A stretch of 22,235 nucleotides of DNA from Pseudomonadota bacterium (GTDB taxonomy: Bacteria > Pseudomonadota > Alphaproteobacteria > Rhizobiales > Rhizobiaceae): contig JAEYTV010000045.1 of NCBI GenBank assembly GCA_023433855.1, positions 1 through 22,235 of the forward strand, read 5' to 3'. Numbering within the stretch: position 1 is the stretch's first letter; each line of letters opens with the position of its first letter. Below the pieces are notes generated by a model. The model was not told the DNA's origin. It saw nothing but the letters and a program-made list of their open reading frames with translations, and did not search any database. Shown piece by piece: positions 6,679 through 14,478 of the stretch. The translations under genes were made by a program, and so were the position numbers.

Positions 6679-8781
6679 TCATTGCGCCGGGTCGGCTGCC
6701 GTCAGCTTGCGGATTTCAAGCGCGAGCTGATCCTGGGTATAAGGCTTGCCAAGCCTCGCGACATCGAGGTCGACGCCCGGCGGCAGTTCGGAATAACCGG
6801 AGGCAATCAGGATGGGCAGCCCCGGCGCTATTTCGCGCGCCGCCTTGGCGAGCTCCGCTCCAGTCATTCCAGGCATGGAGTAATCGGTGATCATGAGGTC
6901 GAAGCTCCCGCTGTCGCCAAGACAGGCAAGCGCTTCCTTACCCGAATGAACCTCCACGACGTCATGACCAAGGTCGCTCAGCATGTCCGCCGAACTCATG
7001 GCGATCAGGACGTCATCATCGACAAGCAATATGCGTTTGGGACCCACCGGCCTACCCTCACTGCCCGGCGCGGCCAGGCTCTGCTTTTCCTCAGTCACTG
7101 CCGAACTTGCCACAGGTATCCAAAGTTCGGCCGTCGTGCCCTGACCAGGGGTGCTCGACAATTTCAGGTGACCCTTCAGTTGCAGCGCCAGCCCATGGAT
7201 CATCGAAAGCCCGAGACCGGTTCCCTTACCCAGTTGCTTTGTGGAAAAGAAAGGCTCGATCGCCTTATCGAGCGTCTCCTTGTCCATTCCATGACCATTA
7301 TCGGCAACCGAAAGCACGACATAGCGCCCGACTTCCAGCGCGTCGGAGTGAAACAGCTGTTCTGTTTCGCGCAGTTCGATCCTGATCGTGCCGCCGTCAG
7401 GCATGGCATCCCTGGCATTGACGGCGAGGTTGAGGAGCGCCAGTTCGACCTGGTTGCCATCCGCCGAAACCGGCGGAAGACAATCGGGAACAACCGTCTC
7501 GACCAGGATCGCTGATCCAACCGAGCGGCGCAGCAGGTCTTCCATACCTGCGACCAGCCCCGCCAGATCCACGGAACCAATCTGCAGGTCCTGACGCCGT
7601 GCAAAAGCCAGCAGCCTCTGGGTGAGCGAAGCACCCCGCTTGGCCCCCTGCATCGCGCCATCGATCAGACGCGCCGCCTTTGCGTCTCCGCCGACATGCT
7701 TGCGCAGGAGCTCGAGATTGCCCAGCACGGCCATCAGGAGGTTGTTGAAGTCGTGCGCCACGCCACCGGTGAGTTGCCCGATGGCTTCCATCTTCTGCGC
7801 CTGACGAAGCTGCTCCTCCGCGCGCTCGCGCTGGCTCACTTCCGCCATGACCAGGGCGTGCGCCTGCTCCAGTTCCCGCGTGCGCTCGAGCACCCTTTCC
7901 TCGAGGAGTTCATTGAGCTGCCGCTGATGTTCCGCAGCCTTCACGCGCTGGGTGATGTCTGCCGATACTCCGACCAGCTTTGTCGGCTTGCCGGATTGGC
8001 CCCTGTGAAGCCGCGCCCGCATCTCCACCCCGTGAGCGGAGCCGTCCGGCCAGACCGTGCGGCATTCGACGGAATAATCGGCCCCGGTGGTCATCGCCGC
8101 TTCGGCTGCCGCGCGCACGACTTGCAGGTCGCCGGGATGGATCGTGGCCAACAGATCGTCATAGGTGAAGGGATCATCCGCGCCGCGTCCGAAGATCCGT
8201 CTGCAGCTTGCCGACGTCGTGAGGCTGCCGGTGGCGAGATCGAGCTCCCAGGCACCCAAGCGGCCCGCGTCCAGCGCAGTCTGCAGGCGCCGCTCGCCTT
8301 CATCGAGCGCCTCCATGCGTAGCCGTGCCTCGTACTGCCGCCGCCGCCCGCGCAATGCCGCTCGGACGACACTGATGAAGGTGGTCGCATGAAAGGGGCG
8401 CTCCACGAAGGTGACGTTGCCCAGCACTTCCAGGAGGCGGGCGGCTGCAGGATTGCGTTCCGGACCACCGTCACGCGGGGTCAGGATGATGAAGGGCAAA
8501 TCCGACCAGCTCGGCTGGCCGTTGATCCAGGACGACAACGGGCGCAGATCCGTCGACCGCAGCGCTTCCTCCGTGATGACGGCGAAGGCAATGTCGTCGG
8601 CCAGTCTGTCGACAAACATGCCAAGGTCTGCCGCAACACTGGGGGCTATCCCGGCTTCGCGCAGGAGCGAAGCAGCGATCTGCGCGTCCCGTCCGAGCGG
8701 CGCGTGAATAAGACCGATGGTTTCACGATCAGGAATGGCGGCCGTCCTCGTCAGAGCTTGGCAACGATGGCTGTTGATCAC
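6679..8781 (-). CDS. Hybrid sensor histidine kinase with degenerate N-terminal receiver, PAS, kinase core and C-terminal receiver
   Basis: Numbered from GTG 8781 this is a 700-residue soluble kinase with no membrane segment. Residues 20-145 resemble a receiver fold (VERPFHATTF in place of the KPF motif), but the phospho-acceptor Asp is not evident. A PAS domain follows at about 165-280, then a charged helical linker at 285-335. HisKA carries GGVAHDFNNLL with the phospho-accepting H343. The ATPase domain has LNLAVNARDAM, VADNGHGM, EPFFSTK and GKGTGLGLSM. The C-terminal receiver (about 583-700) has VDDD, D633 in ITDYSMPGMTG and K679 in LGKPY. The start is uncertain: TTG 8826 gives 15 extra residues, and GTG 8781 overlaps the kaiC-like gene by 53 nt. 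No separate output regulator is adjacent, so phosphate may pass to a distant protein. The gene is downstream partner to the KaiC-like ATPase. Confidence 0.92.
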   Translation of the reverse strand: MINSHRCQALTRTAAIPDRETIGLIHAPLGRDAQIAASLLREAGIAPSVAADLGMFVDRLADDIAFAVITEEALRSTDLRPLSSWINGQPSWSDLPFIILTPRDGGPERNPAAARLLEVLGNVTFVERPFHATTFISVVRAALRGRRRQYEARLRMEALDEGERRLQTALDAGRLGAWELDLATGSLTTSASCRRIFGRGADDPFTYDDLLATIHPGDLQVVRAAAEAAMTTGADYSVECRTVWPDGSAHGVEMRARLHRGQSGKPTKLVGVSADITQRVKAAEHQRQLNELLEERVLERTRELEQAHALVMAEVSQRERAEEQLRQAQKMEAIGQLTGGVAHDFNNLLMAVLGNLELLRKHVGGDAKAARLIDGAMQGAKRGASLTQRLLAFARRQDLQIGSVDLAGLVAGMEDLLRRSVGSAILVETVVPDCLPPVSADGNQVELALLNLAVNARDAMPDGGTIRIELRETEQLFHSDALEVGRYVVLSVADNGHGMDKETLDKAIEPFFSTKQLGKGTGLGLSMIHGLALQLKGHLKLSSTPGQGTTAELWIPVASSAVTEEKQSLAAPGSEGRPVGPKRILLVDDDVLIAMSSADMLSDLGHDVVEVHSGKEALACLGDSGSFDLMITDYSMPGMTGAELAKAAREIAPGLPILIASGYSELPPGVDLDVARLGKPYTQDQLALEIRKLTAADPAQ

Positions 8782-10237
8782 CGACCAAGGTCGGCACCCC
8801 AGACAAGATACCCTGAAAACCGTCAAGCGGCTGGCCCAACGTCACCCCATCGTGGCCGATCTGAAGCTCGCGAATGGTCTTCTCGTGAGGGCCCGTCCGC
8901 TTCTTGATGACGGATATGGCGCGGCGCACCCTGCCGAGAGCCTCGAAATAGCGAAGCAGGATCACGTTGTCGGCGATGTATGTCACATCTACAGGCGAGG
9001 CCATGCCACCCACCAACCCGTGTTGTGTCACGGTCAGGAAGGTATTTGCACCCTGGCGATTGAGGTACTGCAGAAGTTCATGCATGTGCAGGATCAGCGC
9101 ATTTTCTTCCGGCATCGACGCCTGGTAGCCGTTGATGCTGTCAATGACCACCGTCTTGGCATCGTAGCTGGAAACCTTGTCGCGCACGCGCTGGGCGAAT
9201 TCGCCCGGGGAAAGTTCGGCCGCATCCAGCTGCTCGATAAAGACGAGGCCCTCGTCGCGCATCCGTTCGAGATCGAGGCCCATCGCCTTGGTGCGAGAAA
9301 ACAGGAGGCCGAGGTCTTCGTCGAAGATGAAAGCTGCGGCTTTCTCGCCCCGCTTGATTGCCGCATCGACGAACTGCAGAGCCAGGAGGCTCTTGCCGGT
9401 TCCAGCCGGCCCGATCAGCAGCGTGCTTGAGCCGCGCTGGACGCCTCCGCCGAGCAGTTCGTCGAACTCGCGGATGCCGCTAGTCAGCGTCGTCCGTTCA
9501 AATGGGGTCCTGTGCTCGATAGCCCGCAGCCGCGGGAAGACGGCGACCCCGCCCGTCCTGATCACGAAATCATGATAACCGCCGCGGAACGCTTGACCGC
9601 GATACTTCACAACCCGAAGGCGGCGACGTTCCGAGCCGTAATCAGGAGCGAGTTGCTCAAGGTGGATCACACCGTGAACGACGCTGTGCACCGTCTTGTC
9701 GAGAGTGTCCGATGTCATGTCATCGAGGAGCAGTACGGTTGCATCCGAGCGGGAGAAGAAGTGCTTCAGTCCGAGGATCTGCCGGCGGTATCTCAAGGAA
9801 CTCTGCGCCAGAAGCCTTATCTCGGACAGACTGTCGATCACCACCCGTTGCGGCCTGACGCGAGCGAACGCCTCGAATATCAGCTTCGTGGTCTCGCCCA
9901 ATTCCAGCTCGGACGAATAAAGAAGGCTCTGCTGCTGGTCGGCGTCAAGGCGGCTTTCGGGTGGGACAAGCTCGAAGATCTCGATCTCCTTGCCGATCTC
10001 CATGCCATGCGACGCGGCACTTTCTCGCAGTTCCTCCTCGGTTTCGGACAGGCTTATATAAAGGCACCGCTCCTTGAGCGCCGCACCCTCGCGCAGATAT
10101 TGCAACGCGATCGTCGTCTTGCCCGTGCCCGGCGAACCCTCAAGAAGAAATACGTGGCCGCGTGAGAGACCACCAGATAATACATCGTCAAGACCGTCCA
10201 CTCCGGTCCTGGCTTTGTTGTTCACAACTTCGGTCAT
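8729..10237 (-). CDS. kaiC: KaiC-like double-domain RecA-family ATPase
   Basis: This 502-residue protein has two tandem KaiC/RadA-type ATPase domains. Domain 1 has Walker A EGSPGTGKTT (33-42), acidic residues in SETEEE (64-69) and Walker B RVVIDSL (131-137). Domain 2 has Walker A GPAGTGKS (276-283), FDEDLG (305-310) and Walker B TVVIDSI (362-368). The C-terminal part retains VKYRG (210-214) and ISVIKKR (441-447), as in KaiC proteins. Aligned from memory with Synechococcus KaiC, the Ser431/Thr432 phosphosites correspond to Thr419-Tyr420 here. ATG 10237 is preceded by a strong AGGAGG, which is why I rejected the longer frame to 10381. No kaiA or kaiB is adjacent, so a circadian role is not implied; KaiC-like proteins outside cyanobacteria often act in stress or signalling. 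Confidence 0.92.
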   Translation of the reverse strand: MTEVVNNKARTGVDGLDDVLSGGLSRGHVFLLEGSPGTGKTTIALQYLREGAALKERCLYISLSETEEELRESAASHGMEIGKEIEIFELVPPESRLDADQQQSLLYSSELELGETTKLIFEAFARVRPQRVVIDSLSEIRLLAQSSLRYRRQILGLKHFFSRSDATVLLLDDMTSDTLDKTVHSVVHGVIHLEQLAPDYGSERRRLRVVKYRGQAFRGGYHDFVIRTGGVAVFPRLRAIEHRTPFERTTLTSGIREFDELLGGGVQRGSSTLLIGPAGTGKSLLALQFVDAAIKRGEKAAAFIFDEDLGLLFSRTKAMGLDLERMRDEGLVFIEQLDAAELSPGEFAQRVRDKVSSYDAKTVVIDSINGYQASMPEENALILHMHELLQYLNRQGANTFLTVTQHGLVGGMASPVDVTYIADNVILLRYFEALGRVRRAISVIKKRTGPHEKTIRELQIGHDGVTLGQPLDGFQGILSGVPTLVGDQQPSLPSSDEDGRHS

Positions 10238-10403
10238 ACTGCCTCCTGAACCGGCAGGATAAACTAGGGCAGATATCTTCCGTTGCAAGCGGGCACCGAT
10301 TGTTGCCGCCGGCTGGAATAGTCTCCTGCCTGCAGCAGACCGGGGGTCCCGGAGCCTGGCCGCCTTGCGCCGGACAGACACAAGAGAGCGCCCGGCTTGC
10401 AGC

Positions 10404-10420
10404 GGCGGCCTTGGGCCGCC
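10404..10420 (-). terminator. GC-rich hairpin between the polyol arm and kaiC-like operon
   Basis: A perfect 7-bp stem GGCGGCC/GGCCGCC with a 3-nt loop lies 28 nt past the stop of the PF08013 gene and upstream of the KaiC-like start. There is no T-run on the minus strand, so it is at best a Rho-assisted terminator or pause site. No convincing sigma-70 promoter for the kaiC-like gene could be picked in the remaining spacer. Confidence 0.35.
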
Positions 10421-10447
10421 AGAGGGGCTGATGGATAACGGCGGCAG

Positions 10448-11743
10448 TCAGGGCTGACGTTCGAGAGCCGCGGTCGATGGGTATACTGCCTGATCATAGT
10501 CCGCGAGAACGAGATCGATCGCGGCAATCAGGATGTCTTCGACGGAGCTTACTGAAACCCGTCGCGCATCCAACTGCGGGAGGTACTGACGCGCGAGGGT
10601 TTCCGGTACAGCCCTTCCCTCCAGCACCGCAAACAGCGTATCGACGGCCGCACGCGCTTGCGGCCGGTTCCAGTAGTAGCGGATCCGGTCGCTATAGCTG
10701 TAGTGACGCTGCCGCCGCAGCGATGTCTCATCTCCGTGGTAGTGGCCGCTCCAGTCCTTTGGATCGGCTACCATCAGGGCTTCCATGCCATGCATCAAGG
10801 GACGCTGTCCGTAGCCGGGGACGAGTTCGCTCGCGATCATGTCCAGCGCGTACAGTGCTTCCCGGTAAGCGAATGTCAGGCCGGGCCCGACCTTGAGGAT
10901 CGGAAACCCGTCGCGGACAAGTTCCCCCAGCGCCCTGCCCGACTGGTAGTCGGTGGAATGCGCCTCAAAGACGATTTGGGGAAACGCGTCCAGAACGCGG
11001 CTGAGTTGCACCGCCCGCGCCGGTTCATATTCGATCACGTTGTCACTGCCGAACTCCACGCCTGGCTGGACAACGAAGGCAATCACCCTGTCGAAAACAT
11101 GGCCCAACCCCGCCGCTTCGAAAACCTCCCGATGGACCGAGATGGTCCTGCGCGCGGCTTGCGGCGTGGTCGGTTCGACGCTGTCCAGCACGTGGTCGGC
11201 GCCCCCGGGAACCGGCACTTCGGTCCCCAGTATGTAGACCGGGTCCGGCAGGCCCATGGTTCGCACGGTGTCTTCCGCGACCCGGCAAAGGGCTGCGGCG
11301 CGTTCGGCAATCGTGTGGTCGTCGAGAGGCTGAGGCTCGCCCCCGCAGGCCATGGACGTATCCAGGTGAAGCTTGGTGAACCCCGCCGAGACATAGGCCT
11401 TCATCATGTCCTTGGCCTTGGCGAGCGCGACATCGGCCGGCTCCTGCCGCCAGGGGTTGGGGCCAAGATGATCGCCACCAAAGATCACCCTGTCGCGGTC
11501 GAGCCCCTCCTCCGACGCGATCCGTTCCACGAGATCGACGAAGTCCCGTGGCGTCATCCCCGTATAGCCACCGAGGTGGTTCACCTGATTGCAGGTTGCC
11601 TCGATGAGCACCGGCTGTCCGGTTTTTCTGGCGCGTCGCAGGGCAGCCCGCAAGACCGTCGGATGGGCTGAGCAGACGGACGTGATGCCGAACGGGCGGC
11701 CTTCCCGGCGGGCAGCGGCGAAACCCAGGAGATAATCACTCAT
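10448..11743 (-). CDS. GatZ/KbaZ-family protein (PF08013), probable D-tagatose-6-phosphate 4-epimerase
   Basis: This 431-residue cytoplasmic protein belongs to the family usually annotated as tagatose-1,6-bisphosphate aldolase non-catalytic subunit. Typical segments are [10 protein letters not shown] (22-31), [18 protein letters not shown] (48-65), [12 protein letters not shown] (87-98), [10 protein letters not shown] (124-133) and FEAHSTDYQ (about 270). A Genome Neighbourhood study in Agrobacterium tumefaciens (Wichelecki et al., JBC 2015) showed that a PF08013 member beside a tagatose kinase converts D-tagatose 6-phosphate to D-fructose 6-phosphate. No catalytic GatY/KbaY partner occurs in the window, and the neighbours match that pathway, so I favour epimerase over aldolase subunit. 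The start ATG overlaps the kinase stop (ATGA, 11740-11743). Substrate assignment is inference. Confidence 0.88.
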   Translation of the reverse strand: MSDYLLGFAAARREGRPFGITSVCSAHPTVLRAALRRARKTGQPVLIEATCNQVNHLGGYTGMTPRDFVDLVERIASEEGLDRDRVIFGGDHLGPNPWRQEPADVALAKAKDMMKAYVSAGFTKLHLDTSMACGGEPQPLDDHTIAERAAALCRVAEDTVRTMGLPDPVYILGTEVPVPGGADHVLDSVEPTTPQAARRTISVHREVFEAAGLGHVFDRVIAFVVQPGVEFGSDNVIEYEPARAVQLSRVLDAFPQIVFEAHSTDYQSGRALGELVRDGFPILKVGPGLTFAYREALYALDMIASELVPGYGQRPLMHGMEALMVADPKDWSGHYHGDETSLRRQRHYSYSDRIRYYWNRPQARAAVDTLFAVLEGRAVPETLARQYLPQLDARRVSVSSVEDILIAAIDLVLADYDQAVYPSTAALERQP

Positions 11744-12732
11744 CGTGTCGTCTCCGATGTGATGCGATCGATAAATTCGTCCAGTTCGGCGAAGCTCGAG
11801 GTGCCCTCCATGGGCCCCTGCCGCGTCACGGTGAGCGCCCCTGCCGCATTGGCGTAGCGCAGCGCCTCCACGGGAACAAGCCCGTTCCGCCGACAGGTCA
11901 GGTAGGTCGCGCCGAAGCAGTCTCCCGCGCCCGTCGGATCGACCTCCTCGACGCCGAATGCGGGAGAGTCCACCCGGCCGTAATGGCGGCTGTAGTGGGA
12001 AGACCCTTGCTTACCCCGCTTGAGGGCCAGTTCGCCGATGCCTCGCGACAGGAGTGCCTCGATCGCCCTCTCCTCGTCGGCGACACCGGCCGCCACCAGA
12101 AGTTCGTCACCGGAGGGTAGCAGGAGGTCCGTGATGTCCAGCATGTTCTGGAAATGCCTCGCGACGTCATCGTTTCCCGCCATCAGTTCCTTGCGGACGT
12201 TCGGGTCGAACGAAACCGAGCCGCCCCTGCCCTTCACCTGATCCACAGCGGTGACAATGGCGGCGGCGATCCCCGGGATGGCGAAGGCAGACCCCATCAC
12301 ATGCACGTGCCCGGCCCGCGAAACAAGATCCTGCGCCCGCTCGGTCATGGTCGTCTGCCCGGTCGCGGACCGGGTGATGTTGAAGACGAAGTCGCGCGAG
12401 CCGTCAGGCCTGTACCGCACGAAGGCACTTCCAGTCGGAAAGTCGGAAAGAACGGCGATCGCGGACACATCAACACCATCGGCGGCAAGACGGTCGACAT
12501 TCAGCCGGCCGAAATCATCGTCACCCACTGCAGATATGATACCGCACGCTCCCCCGAGCCTGGCAACCTGGTCGATGAATATCGCCGGCGCCCCGCTCGG
12601 AAAGGGGCCCACCAAAGGCTGGGGTTGGAGAAAACCCATGCCGGCTGTGGTTGCCATGACCTCCACAAGCACTTCGCCGATGGTGATCGTGGGCCCAAGC
12701 GCGGCACCTGCCACAAGAGCTTCTCTCTGCAT
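11740..12732 (-). CDS. PfkB-family sugar kinase, probable D-tagatose kinase
   Basis: This 330-residue ribokinase-type (PF00294) enzyme has the N-terminal substrate-side pattern [11 protein letters not shown] (19-29) and [20 protein letters not shown] (42-61). FDPNVR is at 175-180 and the C-terminal PfkB signature DPTGAGDCF at 265-273 has the catalytic base Asp271. The GPFPSGAPA segment is what I associate with rhizobial proteins annotated as tagatose kinase. In the proposed pathway it phosphorylates D-tagatose at C6 for the PF08013 enzyme encoded immediately downstream. ATG 12732 follows GGGAGG with a 5-nt spacer, deciding the start. It is the first gene of the minus-strand arm of the divergent locus. 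Confidence 0.88.
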   Translation of the reverse strand: MQREALVAGAALGPTITIGEVLVEVMATTAGMGFLQPQPLVGPFPSGAPAIFIDQVARLGGACGIISAVGDDDFGRLNVDRLAADGVDVSAIAVLSDFPTGSAFVRYRPDGSRDFVFNITRSATGQTTMTERAQDLVSRAGHVHVMGSAFAIPGIAAAIVTAVDQVKGRGGSVSFDPNVRKELMAGNDDVARHFQNMLDITDLLLPSGDELLVAAGVADEERAIEALLSRGIGELALKRGKQGSSHYSRHYGRVDSPAFGVEEVDPTGAGDCFGATYLTCRRNGLVPVEALRYANAAGALTVTRQGPMEGTSSFAELDEFIDRITSETTR

Positions 12733-12800
12733 TCACGCCTCCCAAAGCGACCGCCTTTCGGCATCTTCCAGACACCGCATTATCGACATCCACCCCAAAC

Positions 12801-12829
12801 GAATACTAGCTATATTTAACGCGTGTCAA
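12801..12829 (-). promoter_or_regulatory. Sigma-70-type promoter for the kinase/epimerase arm
   Basis: The minus strand carries a perfect -35 TTGACA (12824-12829) and, after 17 nt, GTATTC (12801-12806). TATTCG at an 18-nt spacing is an alternative -10. The predicted transcript would have a leader of roughly 60 nt before the kinase start. The AT-rich spacer stands out from the surrounding GC-rich DNA. Confidence 0.55.
12816..12829. promoter_or_regulatory. Candidate LacI-family operator over the kinase -35 box
   Basis: The 14-mer TTAACGCGTGTCAA is an imperfect palindrome (5 of 7 pairs match) centred on CG, the geometry of LacI/GalR-type operators. It covers the -35 box of the minus-strand promoter, so binding would block that promoter. 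The likely protein is the LacI-type regulator encoded at the end of the plus arm. This is pattern-based inference. Confidence 0.35.
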
Positions 12830-12970
12830 CTTGTGGAGAGCGCTGATCTTCCGTGCAAGAATGGGGCCATGCGGGCCAACGTTGTCCCTTAATTTCTATG
12901 ATGAATGCCGGGCGGGGCGTTTCTCATGCGGTTCTTCATCAAATGCCGCGGCCGCAACGGACCGACGCGG

Positions 12971-12999
12971 TTGACAAGCAGCGGAATAAGCCGGATAAA
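12971..12999 (+). promoter_or_regulatory. Sigma-70-type promoter for the binding-protein/dehydrogenase arm
   Basis: A perfect -35 TTGACA (12971-12976) is followed after 17 nt by GATAAA (12994-12999). ATAAAA at 18 nt is an alternative -10. It is correctly placed about 50 nt upstream of the solute-binding protein start. With the minus-strand promoter it defines a divergent control region of about 320 nt. Confidence 0.6.
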
Positions 13000-13004
13000 A
13001 CTTT

Positions 13005-13025
13005 ACGCATGTAATTTCTATGCGT
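13005..13025. promoter_or_regulatory. Inverted repeat downstream of the plus-strand -10 box
   Basis: ACGCAT (13005-13010) and ATGCGT (13020-13025) form a perfect 6-bp inverted repeat separated by nine mostly AT bases. It covers the expected transcription start, where a repressor would act. It could be an operator for the local LacI-type regulator, although the 9-nt spacer is wider than in the classic LacI-family site, or a small RNA hairpin at the 5' end of the message. Confidence 0.4.
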
Positions 13026-13050
13026 GGATACTTGTCAAGGGAGGAAAATC

Positions 13051-14364
13051 ATGACGAACTATGCCAAGCTATTGATCTCGTCAGCCGCAGGTGCAGGCCT
13101 TTTGGCTGGCGTGGCGCAGGCCGAGGAAATCACCGTGGCGACCGTCAACAACGGCGACATGATCATCATGCAGAAGCTGTCCGGCGCCTGGGAAAAGGAG
13201 ACCGGCCACAAGATCAACTGGGTCGTGCTGGAAGAGAACGTGCTGCGCGAGCGCGTCACCACGGACATCGCCGCAAAGGGCGGCCAGTTCGACATCATGA
13301 CCATTGGCGGCTATGAGGCGCCGATCTGGGGCAAGCAGAACTGGCTGGTTCCGCTTGACGATCTGGGCGATGACTACGATTACGATGACCTGCTCGACCC
13401 CATCAAGGCAGGGCTGACCGTCGACGGCAAACTTTACGCCGTTCCGTTCTACACCGAAAGTTCATTCACCCTTTACCGCAAGGATCTGTTCGAAGCCGCC
13501 GGCCTGACAATGCCCGACGAACCGACCTACGATCAGATCAAGGAATTCGCCGAGAAGCTCACCGACAAGTCCAAGGAGCAGTACGGCATCTGCCTGCGCG
13601 GCAAGCCGGGCTGGGGCGAGAACATGGCCTTCCTCGGCACGATGATCAACACCTATGGCGGCCGCTGGTTCGACATGGACTGGAAACCGCAGCTCGACTC
13701 CGACGCCTGGAAGAAGGCGGTCACCGACTATGTCCATCTGCTGAACGAATACGGCCCCCCCGGCGCGACGGCCAACGGGTTCAACGAGAACCAAACCCTT
13801 TTCGCCTCCGGCCGGTGCGCGATGTGGATCGATGCGACTTCGGCAGCGGGCCGCGTTTATGATCCAAAGCAGAGCCAGGGGGCGGACAAGATCGCCTTTA
13901 CGCGGTCGCCGACCGAGGTCACTCCCAACGGCTCAAGCTGGTCCTGGTCCTGGGATCTCGCCATTCCCGCAACCTCCCAGAAGGTCGACGTCGCCAAGTC
14001 GTTCATCAAATGGGCGACCTCCAAGGAATACGTGAAGATGGTCGGCGAATCGGAAGGCTGGGTTGCCGTTCCTCCCGGTACGCGCAAGTCCACCTACGAA
14101 CTCGCAGAATATCAGAAGGCTGCTCCCTTCGCGAAAACGGTTCTCGACGCAATCATGTCGGCTGACCCGTCGAACCCGACCAAGGATCCCGTGCCTTACA
14201 CCGGCGTTCAGTTAGTCGCTATTCCCGAGTTCCAGGCACTGGGTACTTTCGTGGGCCAGCAGATCAGTTCGGCACTTGCCGGGCAGCAGACGGTCGAGGC
14301 GGCGCTTTCCGCATCGCAGACCTACATCACGCGCGACATGACCCGCGCTGGATACATCAAGTAA
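13051..14364 (+). CDS. smoE: Polyol ABC transporter periplasmic solute-binding protein (SmoE-like)
   Basis: This 437-residue family 1 extracellular solute-binding protein begins with a Sec signal peptide (MTNYAKLLISSAAGAGLLAG) and a cleavage site after VAQA. The mature chain starts EEITVATVNNGDM. Segments such as GQFDIMTIGGYEAPIWGKQNWL, PFYTESSFTLYRKDLFEAAGL and FASGRCAMWIDATSAAG are typical of sorbitol/mannitol/galactitol-binding SmoE proteins. ATG 13051 follows GGGAGG; the frame also opens slightly upstream at 13024 without a better start. In related loci two permease genes and an ATPase gene normally follow; here the next gene is a dehydrogenase. A strong hairpin lies just past the stop codon. 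Ligand (galactitol, D-altritol or sorbitol) is inferred from neighbours. Confidence 0.92.
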   Translation: MTNYAKLLISSAAGAGLLAGVAQAEEITVATVNNGDMIIMQKLSGAWEKETGHKINWVVLEENVLRERVTTDIAAKGGQFDIMTIGGYEAPIWGKQNWLVPLDDLGDDYDYDDLLDPIKAGLTVDGKLYAVPFYTESSFTLYRKDLFEAAGLTMPDEPTYDQIKEFAEKLTDKSKEQYGICLRGKPGWGENMAFLGTMINTYGGRWFDMDWKPQLDSDAWKKAVTDYVHLLNEYGPPGATANGFNENQTLFASGRCAMWIDATSAAGRVYDPKQSQGADKIAFTRSPTEVTPNGSSWSWSWDLAIPATSQKVDVAKSFIKWATSKEYVKMVGESEGWVAVPPGTRKSTYELAEYQKAAPFAKTVLDAIMSADPSNPTKDPVPYTGVQLVAIPEFQALGTFVGQQISSALAGQQTVEAALSASQTYITRDMTRAGYIK

Positions 14365-14386
14365 TAGTCTGCGGCAAAGCGAACCA

Positions 14387-14416
14387 GCACAGCCCGACGT
14401 CCGCGCCGGGCTGTGC
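14387..14416 (+). terminator. Strong hairpin after the binding-protein gene
   Basis: A perfect 10-bp stem, GCACAGCCCG/CGGGCTGTGC, with a 10-nt loop begins 22 nt after the stop codon. No T-run follows, so complete termination is unlikely. Such elements behind binding-protein genes commonly stabilise the upstream message or attenuate downstream expression, giving excess binding protein over enzymes. Confidence 0.6.
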
Positions 14417-14478
14417 GTCACCGGACGACAAGTGCATAGGCGCGGAACCCCCCGGCTCCCGCACAGGAGAAGACCATC

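Noticed and set aside
10238..10381. 48-residue N-terminal extension of the KaiC-like protein
   Set aside because: AGGAGG lies immediately upstream of ATG 10237 and the KaiC fold begins there; the extension is Arg-rich and lacks a ribosome binding site.
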